Shown here: piece after piece, positions 47,020 through 57,295 of the stretch
Layout: each line of letters opens with the position of its first letter
Position numbering within the stretch: position 1 is the stretch's first letter
From: Calothrix sp. NIES-3974
Lineage (GTDB): Bacteria; Cyanobacteriota; Cyanobacteriia; Cyanobacteriales; Nostocaceae
NCBI RefSeq assembly: GCF_002368395.1
Contig: NZ_AP018254.1
Coordinates: forward strand, 4,092,001-4,156,000
Length of the DNA: 64,000 bases
Direction: 5' to 3'
Made by a program: the position numbers and the translations under genes
Notes under the pieces: model-generated
What the model was told of the DNA's origin: nothing
Databases searched by the model: none
Seen by the model: only the letters and a program-made list of their open reading frames with translations

Positions 47020-47670
47020 ATGACATCATCTCCTAAAATTGCAGTGCGCGAACTACCTCTGTTCCCCCTACCAGACGTAGTTTTGTTTCCAACTCGACCT
47101 CTACCTCTACATATTTTCGAGTTTCGCTATCGCATCATGATGAATACAATCTTGAATAGCGATCGCCGATTTGGGGTTTTAATGGTCGATCCAGCAAAGG
47201 GTACCATCGCTAATGTGGGCTGTTGTGCGGAGGTGATTCACTACCAACGCCTCCGTGATGACCGCATGAAAATTTTAACCTTGGGTCAACAGCGTTTTCG
47301 GGTTCTGGAATATGTACGGGAAAAACCCTACCGAGTTGGTTTAGTTGAATGGATTGAAGATGAACCTACCCATGAAGACCTACGTCCCCTAGCTCAGGAG
47401 GTGGAACAGTTACTTAAGGATGTGGTGCGTCTGTCGGGTAAGTTAACGGAGCAAAATATCGAATTGCCTGAAGATATACCGAATTTACCAGTTGAGTTAT
47501 CCTATTGGGTAGCAAGCAATCTCTACGGGGTCGCTTCCGAACAACAGGCTTTATTGGAATTACAAGATACTGCGGCCAGGTTAAATCGAGAAGCGGAGAT
47601 TTTAACTTCTACTCGCAGTCATTTGGCAGCTCGAACGGTGTTAAAAGATACCTTTGAAAGTTATCGTTAA
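47020..47670 (+). CDS. LON substrate-binding (N-terminal) domain protein
   Basis: The ATG at 47020 is chosen over an in-frame GTG two codons upstream, giving 216 residues. The product has the Lon N-terminal domain only: RELPLFPLPDVVLFPTRPLP with LHIFEFRYR, then FGVLMVDPAKGTIANVGCCA and the helical end ELQDTAARLNREAEILTSTR. Neither the AAA+ nor the protease domain is present. Stand-alone LON-domain proteins are common in cyanobacteria and may act as adaptors or substrate binders. No protease gene is adjacent. Confidence 0.92.
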   Translation: MTSSPKIAVRELPLFPLPDVVLFPTRPLPLHIFEFRYRIMMNTILNSDRRFGVLMVDPAKGTIANVGCCAEVIHYQRLRDDRMKILTLGQQRFRVLEYVREKPYRVGLVEWIEDEPTHEDLRPLAQEVEQLLKDVVRLSGKLTEQNIELPEDIPNLPVELSYWVASNLYGVASEQQALLELQDTAARLNREAEILTSTRSHLAARTVLKDTFESYR

Positions 47671-47829
47671 AAGTTAACTTTCTTTCCACCCAGGAACCAA
47701 GGGGAAGGTGACAGTATACTTTCCACAGTTAGTGATTCATATTTTTGGATACAAACTGTCAACAGTCAAAACCCAAGGGAAATATATTTAGTGTGCAAAG
47801 ATATTTTATTCCACTTAACCATCAATCGA

Positions 47830-48711
47830 TCAAATCACTGAATCTGCTGTGATTTTTATGACATCATAACTACCGAATAGCTTCAGCTTTTCCACTAGGG
47901 AGCGAAGTTGGGAGATAGCAGTTTGCACCTGGGGTTGATTCGCATCAGCTTCTAGATCAATAAAAAAAACATATTCACCCAGCGATCGCTTAGTGGGTCG
48001 CGATTCAATTCGACTCAAGTTAATTCCCATTTCGGCAAAGATTTGTAACGGCTTAACCAACGCACCGGGAACGTTGGCTGGAAAACTAAAGGCAAGGGAA
48101 GTATGGGTTGGAGTCAAGGACGATAATTGCTGATTAATGGGGTGGTCAGTTTGACTAATCACCCAAAAGCGAGTGCAGTTATCTGGTGTATCATTAATTG
48201 CCGATGCCAATATCGGTAAATTGTATAACTCTGCTGCTCGTTGAGAACAAATAGCCGCAGCATCGACTTCGGTGGGTAAGTATTGTAAGGCTGTGCTGTT
48301 TGAGTTGGTGGGAATCAATTGGGCATTAGGAAGGTGGGTTTCTAACCATTTTTGGCATTGGGCTAAAGCTTGAGGATGGGAATAAACTGTTTGAATTTTG
48401 TCTAGATTGGATGCACAGGAAATTAGCATATGCACAATCGGCATCACCAAGGCTTGACAAATATTGAGTCCATCTAGCTGCCACATCGTATCCATTGTCA
48501 TTGTTACACTGCCTTCAATGGAATTTTCAGCTGGTACGACAGCTAATTGGGTTTGCTTTTCATTCACAGCTTTTAAAGACTGGGCAATACTGGGGTAGGG
48601 ACATAAAGTTGCTGTTTCCCCCAGAGTTCCCCTTAGACTATTGGTATAGATTAATGTGGCCTGCTCTGAGTAGTTTCCCGGTGGACCTAAATGTGCAATT
48701 GAAAGGCTCAT
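47830..48711 (-). CDS. pheA: Prephenate dehydratase
   Basis: The 293-residue enzyme turns prephenate to phenylpyruvate in phenylalanine synthesis. The catalytic domain (about 1-185) has IAHLGPPGNYSEQATLIY, VPAENSIEGSVTMTMD and the signature NCTRFWVISQTD with the catalytic Thr-Arg-Phe. The ACT domain (about 200-290) has LVKPLQIFAEMGINLSRIES and RPTKRSLGEYVFFIDLEAD; its ESRP motif binds phenylalanine for feedback control. There is no chorismate mutase domain, as usual for cyanobacteria. It converges with the LON-domain gene. Confidence 0.96.
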   Translation of the reverse strand: MSLSIAHLGPPGNYSEQATLIYTNSLRGTLGETATLCPYPSIAQSLKAVNEKQTQLAVVPAENSIEGSVTMTMDTMWQLDGLNICQALVMPIVHMLISCASNLDKIQTVYSHPQALAQCQKWLETHLPNAQLIPTNSNSTALQYLPTEVDAAAICSQRAAELYNLPILASAINDTPDNCTRFWVISQTDHPINQQLSSLTPTHTSLAFSFPANVPGALVKPLQIFAEMGINLSRIESRPTKRSLGEYVFFIDLEADANQPQVQTAISQLRSLVEKLKLFGSYDVIKITADSVI

Positions 48712-49515
48712 AATTTAGATATCTCACAAATTCCTAAAAAACAGCGAGTAGGGGGTAGGGAGTATAATCTACGACTTTCACTAGAAATGAAAGTAGTGTT
48801 TTCACTCCGGTCAATTTACTATCGCTCTAGACCACTCACTACTTACCTTCAAGGGAGAGAACATTAAGCTTAAGTTGTCACTCAATGTTCATAACTTATA
48901 CCATCTTGGTTTTGAGATTGGGAACTCCTTGTTATTGATATTGAAGTTTTGTGTTTCCATCTATCGCATTCTTTTTTTCAAATTGGTATTATCCATGAGA
49001 AATGCTGGATAACTTAAAAGTAAAACTTATTACACAAGTAAAAATACTGAGATAATCATAGGGCTGATACAGTACCCAGTATTTATTTTGTAACCAAGGA
49101 TAAATTCCTACTCAAAATTTACCAGATCACACACTGCAAATTGAAAATTCGTCTTTAATGGCGACGCGTAACTTTAGCCTTGGGTAATAACTATCATGAC
49201 ATACATATAAGTAACTTATTTAGCAATAATCATTAACTATAGTTACGATTGACTAGCTATTAATAGTATTTTGCTGTAGAAATACTTATATCGTCGTCAG
49301 AGAACAAAGGAAAAAATAATTTTTTACTCAAGAGTTATTCAAGAAGCAATAAAGTATAAATCTACTGTTGTGCATATTTACTAGCTGAATCACTCGGTTC
49401 CAAAAGAGCAGTCAAATGAACTCAATCTTCGGAATCAGCAAATTCTCGCACATTGATAGATATTTTCATAATTCACAAATATTATAATGGGGCTAAAAGG
49501 GATAATAATATAGGC
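48712..49515. other. Divergent intergenic region with dispersed repeats
   Basis: The 800-bp spacer between pheA and the DUF1997 gene starts with a TCTCACAAATTCCT repeat (48728-48860) and holds an inverted ATACCAATTTGAAAAA-type repeat end at 48961-48990. The rest is AT-rich with no supported gene. Confidence 0.5.
48728..48860. repeat. TTCTCACAAAT dispersed repeat (pheA upstream copy)
   Basis: TCTCACAAATTCCTAAAAAA is followed by GAGTAGGGGGTAGGGAGTAT and GAAAGTAGTGTTTTCACTCC, parallel to the order of blocks in 29404-29612. The similarity is patchy. Confidence 0.45.
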
Positions 49516-50115
49516 ATGACTACCAGATTCACAGCAAATCAGTCGGTAGAAATAACTGTTCCCGACGAGTCAATTTCGATTCAACATTACTTACGTCAAC
49601 CATACCGATTAATTAATGCTCTAGCGGATATGAGTCGTGTCCAGCAAATATCAAGCGATGTATTTCGTTATAAAATGCGGGCATTAAATTTTATTTCGCT
49701 AAAAATTCAACCGATTGTGGATATGCGGGTTTGGGTGGAAAATTCAGGTGTGGTTCGGATTGAATCTACTGGGTGTGAAATTCTGGGTATAGAAGCTTTT
49801 AATCAAAGATTTGCCCTGCACTTGCAAGGATATTTAGCACCAGAGGAACTACATCAACAAACCCGACTGAGGGGGATGGCAAATTTAGAAGTTCACGTTG
49901 ATTTACCGCCTTTATTTGCCTTAACTCCTCGTCCAATTTTGGAAGCAACAGGTCATAGTTTGCTTAAAAGTATTTTGTTGACAATTCAGCAGCGATTACG
50001 ACATCAATTAATTGCAGACTATCGACAATGGGTGCGTTCTCAAGTTTCGACAACACCAAGTTTAATTTTGGGGGATGGACTGAAAAGTACAGATATGGGG
50101 ATGATCGAAAATTAA
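49516..50115 (+). CDS. DUF1997 domain protein
   Basis: The ATG at 49516 gives 199 residues; the open frame begins 21 codons earlier without similarity. The protein shows the DUF1997 pattern: HYLRQPYRLINALADMSRVQ, then YKMRALNFISLKIQPIVDMR, STGCEILGIEAFNQRFALHL and the C-terminal LLKSILLTIQQRLRHQLIAD. The family is conserved in cyanobacteria and plants, likely soluble and START/SRPBCC-like, and of unknown role. Its stop codon overlaps the end of the convergent rnhB by four bases, an arrangement that recurs in cyanobacteria. Confidence 0.88.
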   Translation: MTTRFTANQSVEITVPDESISIQHYLRQPYRLINALADMSRVQQISSDVFRYKMRALNFISLKIQPIVDMRVWVENSGVVRIESTGCEILGIEAFNQRFALHLQGYLAPEELHQQTRLRGMANLEVHVDLPPLFALTPRPILEATGHSLLKSILLTIQQRLRHQLIADYRQWVRSQVSTTPSLILGDGLKSTDMGMIEN

Positions 50116-50792
50116 TTGAACAAATCCAGCTGCTGATATCCCTGACATGGGCTGAAGGATTTACGGTGTAAAATTGATGCACCGTATTCCTGTAGGGCTG
50201 CTAAATGCTTGGCACTACCATAACCTTTGTTACGTGCTAAATCGTACATTGGATATTTTACAGCTAAACGGAGGATAATTGCGTCCCGATATACTTTAGC
50301 AATAATACTCGCTGCGGCGATCGCCAGAGAACAACTATCTCCTTTAATAATTGTTTGTTGAGGGATGGATAGGTTGGGAATTAATTGGTTTCCATCCACC
50401 AACACCAGACTAGGCTTGACTTCTAGCTTTTCCACAGCCCGTTTCATTGCCACCAAAGATGCCTGTAAAATATTAATCCGATCAATTAACCTATTGGAAA
50501 TCACCCCCACTTGGCAAGCGATCGCAACTCGACGGATTTGTGCGGCTAAACTCTGACGACGACGGGGGGAAAGTTTTTTGCTATCTTGAATTCCCTCTGC
50601 CATCAAATCGGGATATGCGATCGCTGGTAAAATAACTGCGGCGGCAACCACTGGTCCAAATAATGCCCCCCGACCAACTTCATCTACACCAGCGATCGCC
50701 TCCCTAGTATGGACATACTGACTAAATTCTAGCCACTCCTGGACAACTTTTTTTTCGGAATCGCCTACATGTACTTTTACGCCATAACCCAT
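50112..50792 (-). CDS. rnhB: Ribonuclease HII
   Basis: The 226-residue enzyme removes RNA primers and single ribonucleotides from RNA-DNA hybrids. The catalytic acids are visible in GVDEVGRGALFGPVVAAAVI (Asp, Glu), PSLVLVDGNQLIPN (Asp) and KVYRDAIILRLAVKYP (Asp), with the GRG motif for 2'-OH sensing. The N-terminal 30 residues before the catalytic strand (GDSEKKVVQEWLEFSQYVHT) are typical of cyanobacterial members. It lies 106 bp downstream of rne on the same strand; the rne-rnhB pair is conserved in cyanobacteria and probably cotranscribed. Confidence 0.96.
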   Translation of the reverse strand: MGYGVKVHVGDSEKKVVQEWLEFSQYVHTREAIAGVDEVGRGALFGPVVAAAVILPAIAYPDLMAEGIQDSKKLSPRRRQSLAAQIRRVAIACQVGVISNRLIDRINILQASLVAMKRAVEKLEVKPSLVLVDGNQLIPNLSIPQQTIIKGDSCSLAIAAASIIAKVYRDAIILRLAVKYPMYDLARNKGYGSAKHLAALQEYGASILHRKSFSPCQGYQQLDLFN

Positions 50793-50898
50793 GAAAGTGT
50801 TTTTACCACTCCCTATTTACAAGCAAGACTATAGAGGATAATTGAATTGGGGAATTATCCCCAATTCCAGGTTTGACAATCAAATGATGCGAGCGACC

Positions 50899-52974
50899 TC
50901 ATTCTTGCTCCACACGAGCAGCAGAAGAACGCTTACGGGTACGGCGATTGCGAGGAGTTGGAGCAGGTGTGGCCATTCCTTCTTCTTCTTCAGGTTCCTC
51001 ACCCCTCAATATTGGCTCAGGAACTTTGACCACTTCCTCCTCAGCTACTGGAGGAGGGGAAGGTAAATCTTCCGGTTCATCTTTGATTTCCACTTTCCGA
51101 GTGGGAACCGAACGGGGTATGGGTAAGGGAATTTCGCTTGGGATATTGGCTTTATCACCCTTGCTTTCTCCTGGTGAGACGATATTGTAAATCACCGATT
51201 TGGGATTTTTCAACTCACGGTTCGTATGCAAAGCTGGAGAAACCCCCGCATAGGCATAAACTTCCTGTTCGAGGGGTGACATTTCCACCGTGACAATTTC
51301 CGGTGGTTCGACGATGGGTTTAACTGGATCTAACTTGGGTTTAATCAGCTCTGCACGCTCTCCCCAACCGACTTTGCCAATGTTAGGAGTAGGCAATTCT
51401 GGCATTCTTTCCAGGTCGTTATCTGTCTCTAAATCCAGGTCTGGTTCGGAGACAAAAGCAGCCGTACCAGGAATAATACGGGTCTCTTCTTTGCCATTAC
51501 CACCGTTAGGACGTTGACGACGACGAACCCGACGTTTGGAATTATCTCCTAATTCCTGGTAACTAGGATGGTGGATTAAATTCAAGGAGCCATAATCAAC
51601 ATCGCTATCAAAACCTTCATTGGCCATTTCATAGCTGTCGCGGTTGTCGTTTTGACGTAGACTAGGCATCGAGCGGGATGGCATCGGTACAAATCGCTCC
51701 GGTATTTCCATCGGGGTGACGGCAATCCGCGCTTCCGTTTCCCCTGGTAAGCGGACTACATGACCTAACCCTCCGCAGGTGGTACAGGTTTGACCAAATA
51801 GTTCGTAGATATTTTGACCTTGGCGTTTCCGGGTTAATTCCACTAAACCAAGTTCCGTTAACTGGGCTATTTGGGGACGGGCTTTATCTGCTCGCAAAGC
51901 CTTATTAAAGTGTTCTAAAACGTGCAGTTGGTCACGACGGGATTCCATGTCGATAAAATCGACGACTATCACCCCAGCAATATTCCGCAAACGCAATTGA
52001 CGAGCAATTTCTGTCGCGGCTTCGCAATTCGTCCACAAAACCGTTTCTCGCGCTGTGGCTGAACGGGTAAAGGAACCGGAGTTGACATCTATCACTGTTA
52101 GTGCTTCGGTGGGCTGGATAATTATGTAACCCCCGGAAGGCAAATCAACACGGGGTTTCAGTGCTTCCTTAATTGCCGCATTTACCCGGAAATATTCCAA
52201 AATAGCTGTGCGATCGCGGTGATGATCGATCAGCAGTCCCTGGGGTGTTTGTCCACCGCTCCAATTTTGCAGGTATTGTTTGACCCGTTTTAAACCAGTG
52301 CTGGAATCGACCACTATTCGATTCACGTCCGCACCGTACATATCCCGCAGCACCCGTTGAATAAAATCATCGTCCCGATTCAGCAAGGCAGGTGCGCGAC
52401 TAGATTGGGCTTGTTCCTGGATTGATTCCCACTGACGTTGCAGGTTCTCTAAATCCTCAATAATCGCCTCTTCTGGTTTACCTTCGGCTTCCGTCCGCAC
52501 CAATAATCCCATTCCTGCGGGCTTAATTAGGATAGCTAAGGCGCGCAAGCGATTACGCTCGTTTTCATTCCGGATACGACGGGATAGATTTACCCCCCGT
52601 CCATAGGGCATTAACACAACGTATCGACCTGGAAGGGTGACGTTTCCAGTTAATCTTGGCCCTTTAGTCCCCGTCGGCTCCTTCATCACCTGGACTAATA
52701 CCTTTTGTTGCGGTGTCAACAATTCGGTAATGGCCGCAGCTGAACGTTTTAGCCTCAAAGGTCCTAAATCTGTTACATGGATGAATCCATTTCGTTCCGG
52801 GTCGCCGATGTTGACAAAAGCCGCATCTATCCCCGGTAAAACATTCTCGACCACTCCGAGGTAAATATCACCAATTTGATGGTGTCCGGTGGCAACAACT
52901 AATTCTTGAATCTGGTCTTCGGAAAAAACCGCAGCGATTTGATGCTGTTCGGCAATAATAATTTGTTTTGGCAT
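50899..52974 (-). CDS. rne: Ribonuclease E/G
   Basis: The 691-residue endonuclease is the main initiator of mRNA decay. The N-terminal S1 domain (about 38-120, IGDIYLGVVENVLPGIDAAF), the 5' sensor and the DNase I-like catalytic part (LTVIDVNSGSFTRSATARET, VVDFIDMESRRDQLHVLEHF) and the zinc-link CTTCGGLGHV (about 402-411) are in place. The C-terminal 250 residues are low-complexity and end in RNRRTRKRSSAARVEQE. Cyanobacterial enzymes carry such a basic C-terminal nonapeptide-like motif that binds polynucleotide phosphorylase. A long leader upstream could serve autoregulation, as known for Escherichia coli and Synechocystis rne. Confidence 0.96.
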   Translation of the reverse strand: MPKQIIIAEQHQIAAVFSEDQIQELVVATGHHQIGDIYLGVVENVLPGIDAAFVNIGDPERNGFIHVTDLGPLRLKRSAAAITELLTPQQKVLVQVMKEPTGTKGPRLTGNVTLPGRYVVLMPYGRGVNLSRRIRNENERNRLRALAILIKPAGMGLLVRTEAEGKPEEAIIEDLENLQRQWESIQEQAQSSRAPALLNRDDDFIQRVLRDMYGADVNRIVVDSSTGLKRVKQYLQNWSGGQTPQGLLIDHHRDRTAILEYFRVNAAIKEALKPRVDLPSGGYIIIQPTEALTVIDVNSGSFTRSATARETVLWTNCEAATEIARQLRLRNIAGVIVVDFIDMESRRDQLHVLEHFNKALRADKARPQIAQLTELGLVELTRKRQGQNIYELFGQTCTTCGGLGHVVRLPGETEARIAVTPMEIPERFVPMPSRSMPSLRQNDNRDSYEMANEGFDSDVDYGSLNLIHHPSYQELGDNSKRRVRRRQRPNGGNGKEETRIIPGTAAFVSEPDLDLETDNDLERMPELPTPNIGKVGWGERAELIKPKLDPVKPIVEPPEIVTVEMSPLEQEVYAYAGVSPALHTNRELKNPKSVIYNIVSPGESKGDKANIPSEIPLPIPRSVPTRKVEIKDEPEDLPSPPPVAEEEVVKVPEPILRGEEPEEEEGMATPAPTPRNRRTRKRSSAARVEQE

Positions 52975-54649
52975 TCAATTTCCTCAAAAACTGGCAGCAC
53001 AAACGGTTCTGGAGATTATGGATACCCAAATCTGGCTCCGATACGCTTAACTCCGCGCTGCTCTGGATAAAATGTGTAAATTCTTACTTAAACCCAAAAT
53101 CTTGTCACACTGCGATTAGCAATCCTGCTTTACGCTTGGCGTATCGCGCTTACATAACATAATGATTGAAAATATTCCAGAAGGGTTGCTCCCGGTTTTC
53201 AGCGATTAAATTACCCGTCCGTCTACTTTTCCCGTGGTCATATCTTAAATTCAAACAAAATCTTGACTCAGTTCCATTTCCCTAGGCACTCGACCAGCCC
53301 AAAATACTGGGTGGGGTCAGGGAGTAGGGAGTAGTTAATGTAATCACCTAGCATAGTTTCCTTACTGGAATACTGGGAATTGGCTATTGATGATTACAGC
53401 GATATGCAGATGATTGCCTGACTAGAGATAGATTCAATCATAGGGGAATATCGATGATTGAAATAGCTAAGTTGCATATAACTTTTGCTGCAAGGCTGCA
53501 CATTTGCAGATCGCATCACTGATTCCCATTTGCGCCTTTTGGTACATATAGGTGTAAGTGCTGATGCAAAATTAAATATATATTGTCCGCAGCCTTAGCT
53601 TCGCTATACTGCGTAAACACGTAGTGTGTCCCCAGGACTCGGAACGAAGCTTATTTCCTTTGGACAGGCTTCGCCAACACAAAGATTTCAGCGTTGCGGA
53701 ATGTCAAATTAATTTTGCACTACTACTTACCCGGCGTTCTCTCCAGTGTTGGGAATCTGTGTTGACAGGTAGCTATGATCATTGGAATCTAACAATCGGT
53801 TAGCTCCATGACTATCTTGCCACTTTGTGTCTGAACTCGACATTGAACTAGTACACCAAGGCATAAGTAAAAGTAATATTGCCTATCTTCTCGACTTTTC
53901 AGCTATTTCAAGTTATTAGCTTTATTTGCGTCGTCTGGTACTAGTGGCACAAAATTGAATATACATTGCTGTTGCTGCTCTTTAAAAATCACTCAAAACT
54001 AGCCAAGTAAGGGTCTAAAGCTAGACATGATTAGTTTTGACGTTTATTTCCTGATCCAGCATGGCGACAGTATAGCTACTATCGGGTTTGTTTACTCCAT
54101 AGGCTAGAACGGTAAAGAGCTTCTACCGCCAAATCTGTTCACGTTGCGTCCCTGTAAGGAGACACATATGTTCTGATTACTGATTATGCTATTACGTATA
54201 CATTTCCGCAAGTTTGTTCATATTTGGGTAGAATTTAACTTACAGTTCCTAAACTCAGCTTGACTGCAAAGCATGTCAGTTTTACCTTTGGATTTGCCGA
54301 TTTGTCTGTGCGATGCACAGTTGGCGAAAATTTGGAGCAACCAAATGGCCAGGTATTTTCAGCTTTCCAAATATACATCAACTTTGTGTGAGGACTGAAT
54401 CCAGTCATCTCAATCAATGGTTAGAGAAGTTTGTGGAGCTTGCAGGTTGACTGATTCACGCTTCGACGTAGTTAAAACAAAGCCCTAGCTGATAAAACTA
54501 TCTCGAACATCCGGCAACAGGGAATTATGCGAGAAATTTAAGTTGAAAATTCTGAGGCTTTCTACCTGATAACGGAACGAGAATCAATCTACTTATGCAG
54601 CGCCAAAATACTTTCCTATTATTCCATTCTAGCGCAACTGTGTTAAAAA
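52975..54649. other. 1.7-kb region upstream of rne without supported genes
   Basis: This is the largest gap in the window. The first 250 bp upstream of rne have moderate GC and could be a long 5' UTR. Further on, short repeat-like pieces such as GCAAAATTAAATATATATTG (53569) and GCACAAAATTGAATATACAT (53943), GC-rich blocks such as GCTTCGCTATACTGCG and GGACAGGCTTCGCC, and STRR-like fragments are seen. I found no tRNA, no transposase fragment and no open frame longer than about 64 codons with meaning. Confidence 0.5.
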
Positions 54650-57295
54650 TCAATTCTTTTCTTCATGTGATCTTTCATCTCTCTCAATATTTATTGGTGT
54701 TTCCAGATCCAAAATTAGACGGCTACGGTGGACATGCCGTAAATCGAACTCAATGCCAGCAATTTGTTCTAACATCAGCAACACTTGTTCTGGACGGAGT
54801 AAATTGCCATCATTACGACAACTACCAATATAACGGAGGTTGGCAACAGCACCATCAAGGGATTGCTCTAAAGAATCAATTGCTAGTGCAGTTAGGCGAT
54901 CGCGCAAGTTGACTGTTTGTGTTTTCCCCGATTTTGTCCGATGTTCTGAGAGAATTTCCTTCCTTGCCAAGATTTCCTCTATCCAGCTTTGCCATTGGCT
55001 CAGGGTTGCCTCTTGACTTGCGCTCACCTGTAATTGATATGCCGCAGCATTCAGGAGTTGGGTCAGGGCAGGCGTTCCCAATTCTATCTCTTCCACTTGA
55101 TAAATGGGAATATCTGGGGGAAGAACTGCGGCTAAACGCTGCTGGAATTCTGCTGGTGAGATTGCCTCTACTAGTTCAAATTCGACCAATTCACCGCTAC
55201 TTGTTGCACCCAAGGACAGGGCGTTGGCAACCATAATCCGAGGCATCGGATGATACCCACCTGTAAAAGCGACGGGTAGTTGACTACGCCGAATTGCCCG
55301 CTCAAATAATCGCAGTAAATCTAAATGACTCACCAGTGCCATTTCCCCCAATTTCCCAAAGGCAACCCGTAGACGCTGCTTTTTGGTCGTTTTGGGAATA
55401 AATTCGCCGGCGAATTCCGGGATGGCAGGGGGTTCAATCACCACGTTATGGCCAAAATCCGTACCGCAGACACCACAATGGGAACAACTGGCAAAGGAAC
55501 AATCAGGGACTACAGCAGCAGCAAGTGCTTTTTGTAAGTCTGCCTGTAGCCATTTTTTGCTGATACCACTGTCGATGTGGTCCCAGGGTAAGGGTGCATC
55601 CAATGCGGTTGTCTCCTGCGACTGGGATTCTAAAACCCAACCCTGACCGTTTTCCACCTGACGATATTTCCAGTCTAGCCCGGCTTCCTTAATTGCCTCT
55701 CCCCAGGCAACATAGGCTCGTTCGGCGTTATCAAACCAAGCGTCCATTCCTGCACCCAATTCCCAAGCTCGACGGAGAACCCGACTCAATCGGCGATCGC
55801 CACGACCGATAAAGTCTTCCATCGCCGAAATGCGCACGTCGGTAAAATTCACCTTTACGTTGCGTATTTTCCGAAAGGCTTCCCGTAATAATTCTTGCTT
55901 GCGGATAAATTCACTGGTGGCGACGGAATGCCACTGGAAGGGGGTATGGGGTTTAGGAGTAAAGTTAGAAATGGTCAAGTTAAAACTCAGGGGTTTGCGT
56001 TTCTGTCCCCGACACTCCCTTTGTAACCAAGCAACAGTCTCGGCGATACCTAAAACGTCGGCATCGGTTTCCCCTGGCAATCCAATCATAAAATAGAGTT
56101 TGATTTTATCCCAACCCTGTTCCCAAGCAGTTTTGATGCCTTGTAACAGTTCAGCATTTGTCAAACCCTTATTGACAATATCCCGCATTCGCTGAGTACC
56201 AGCTTCGGGGGCAAAAGTGAGACCACCTTGTCGGTTCCCACCCAGGATATTGGCAATATTTTCGTCAAATCGGTCTACCCGTTGACTGGGGAGTGATAGG
56301 GAAATATTTTCCTCCCGCAATCGGTTTCGGATTTCCATGCCGACGGCTGGTAGGGCCAAGTAATCGGAACAGGATAGGGATAGCAAGGAAAACTCGTTAT
56401 GACCGGTTTCGCGCATTCCCTTGGTAATTGCCTCGATTACCTGATCTGGTTCCACATCCCGTGCTGGACGGGTTAACATTCCCGGTTGACAGAAACGACA
56501 GCCTCGGGTACAACCACGGCGAATTTCTATGGTCAAACGGTCATGAACTGTTTGTACAAAGGGAACTAAACCGATGGAGTAGGCAGGGATGGGGGTAGCA
56601 GTACGGCGGATAATTTTGGCGGGGACATCGCTCCGTACAGGACGTACAGAACCATTTTCAGCCAGGTCGTAGAAGCGGGGTACGTAAACACCGGGAACTT
56701 GGGCTAAATCTAATAGTAATTCTTCTCGACTTAATCCGGCGGCGTGACCTTCTTCCACGACAAGGCCGATTTCCGGTAATAATTCTTCACCGTCACCTAA
56801 GGCCACAAAATCAAAAAAGTCGGCATAGGGTTCGGGATTGGAGGTGGCGGTTTGTCCCCCGGCAAAAATCAGTGGATAGTTGCCTGTATCCCTTTCTGAC
56901 CAAGTAAAGGGGATACCTGCCAAATCCAACATTTCCAGAATGTTAGTCGCCCCCAACTCATAACTCAAACTAAAGCCTAAAATATCAAAATCCACCAGTG
57001 CCCGTCGCGATTCCACTGCAAATAGAGGTGTTTGGGTTTCCCGCAATTTCGCAGCTAAATCCGGTGCTGGTAGGTACGCGCGATCGCAAAGTTGTCGAGG
57101 CTGGGCATTAATAATATTGTACAGTATTATATGCCCCAGGTTTGATGCCCCAACTTCATAAATTTCCGGATAGGTCAACACCCAGCGCACGCGCGCCGCA
57201 TCCCAAGGCTTATGGACTGCACCCAACTCATTACCTAAATATCGGGCGGGTTTGTTGATTTGTGATGTAATTAATCGATCGACTGCAACAGCCAC
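54650..57295 (-). CDS. Radical SAM protein TIGR03960 fused to TIGR03936 (DUF2344) domain
   Basis: The 881-residue product starts at a GTG. The N-terminal part (about 25-230) is a B12-binding-like domain (PEIYEVGASNLGHIILYNII). The radical SAM core (about 245-480) has the cluster motif RRGCTRGCRFCQPGML. After a cysteine-rich linker (CSFASCSHCGVCGTDFGHN, about 612-630) comes the DUF2344 domain (RVAFGKLGEMALVSHLDLLR, then GGYHPMPRIMVANALSLGAT). Fused or adjacent pairs of this kind are conserved next to rne/rng genes in many bacteria, suggesting a role in RNA or ribosome modification, but the reaction is unknown. The extra cysteines may bind a second cluster. Confidence 0.93.
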   Translation of the reverse strand: MAVAVDRLITSQINKPARYLGNELGAVHKPWDAARVRWVLTYPEIYEVGASNLGHIILYNIINAQPRQLCDRAYLPAPDLAAKLRETQTPLFAVESRRALVDFDILGFSLSYELGATNILEMLDLAGIPFTWSERDTGNYPLIFAGGQTATSNPEPYADFFDFVALGDGEELLPEIGLVVEEGHAAGLSREELLLDLAQVPGVYVPRFYDLAENGSVRPVRSDVPAKIIRRTATPIPAYSIGLVPFVQTVHDRLTIEIRRGCTRGCRFCQPGMLTRPARDVEPDQVIEAITKGMRETGHNEFSLLSLSCSDYLALPAVGMEIRNRLREENISLSLPSQRVDRFDENIANILGGNRQGGLTFAPEAGTQRMRDIVNKGLTNAELLQGIKTAWEQGWDKIKLYFMIGLPGETDADVLGIAETVAWLQRECRGQKRKPLSFNLTISNFTPKPHTPFQWHSVATSEFIRKQELLREAFRKIRNVKVNFTDVRISAMEDFIGRGDRRLSRVLRRAWELGAGMDAWFDNAERAYVAWGEAIKEAGLDWKYRQVENGQGWVLESQSQETTALDAPLPWDHIDSGISKKWLQADLQKALAAAVVPDCSFASCSHCGVCGTDFGHNVVIEPPAIPEFAGEFIPKTTKKQRLRVAFGKLGEMALVSHLDLLRLFERAIRRSQLPVAFTGGYHPMPRIMVANALSLGATSSGELVEFELVEAISPAEFQQRLAAVLPPDIPIYQVEEIELGTPALTQLLNAAAYQLQVSASQEATLSQWQSWIEEILARKEILSEHRTKSGKTQTVNLRDRLTALAIDSLEQSLDGAVANLRYIGSCRNDGNLLRPEQVLLMLEQIAGIEFDLRHVHRSRLILDLETPINIERDERSHEEKN

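Noticed and set aside
52975-54649. tRNA or other RNA gene in the gap upstream of rne
   Set aside because: No T-arm motif (GGTTCRANNCC) with a matching acceptor stem could be found, so nothing is annotated.
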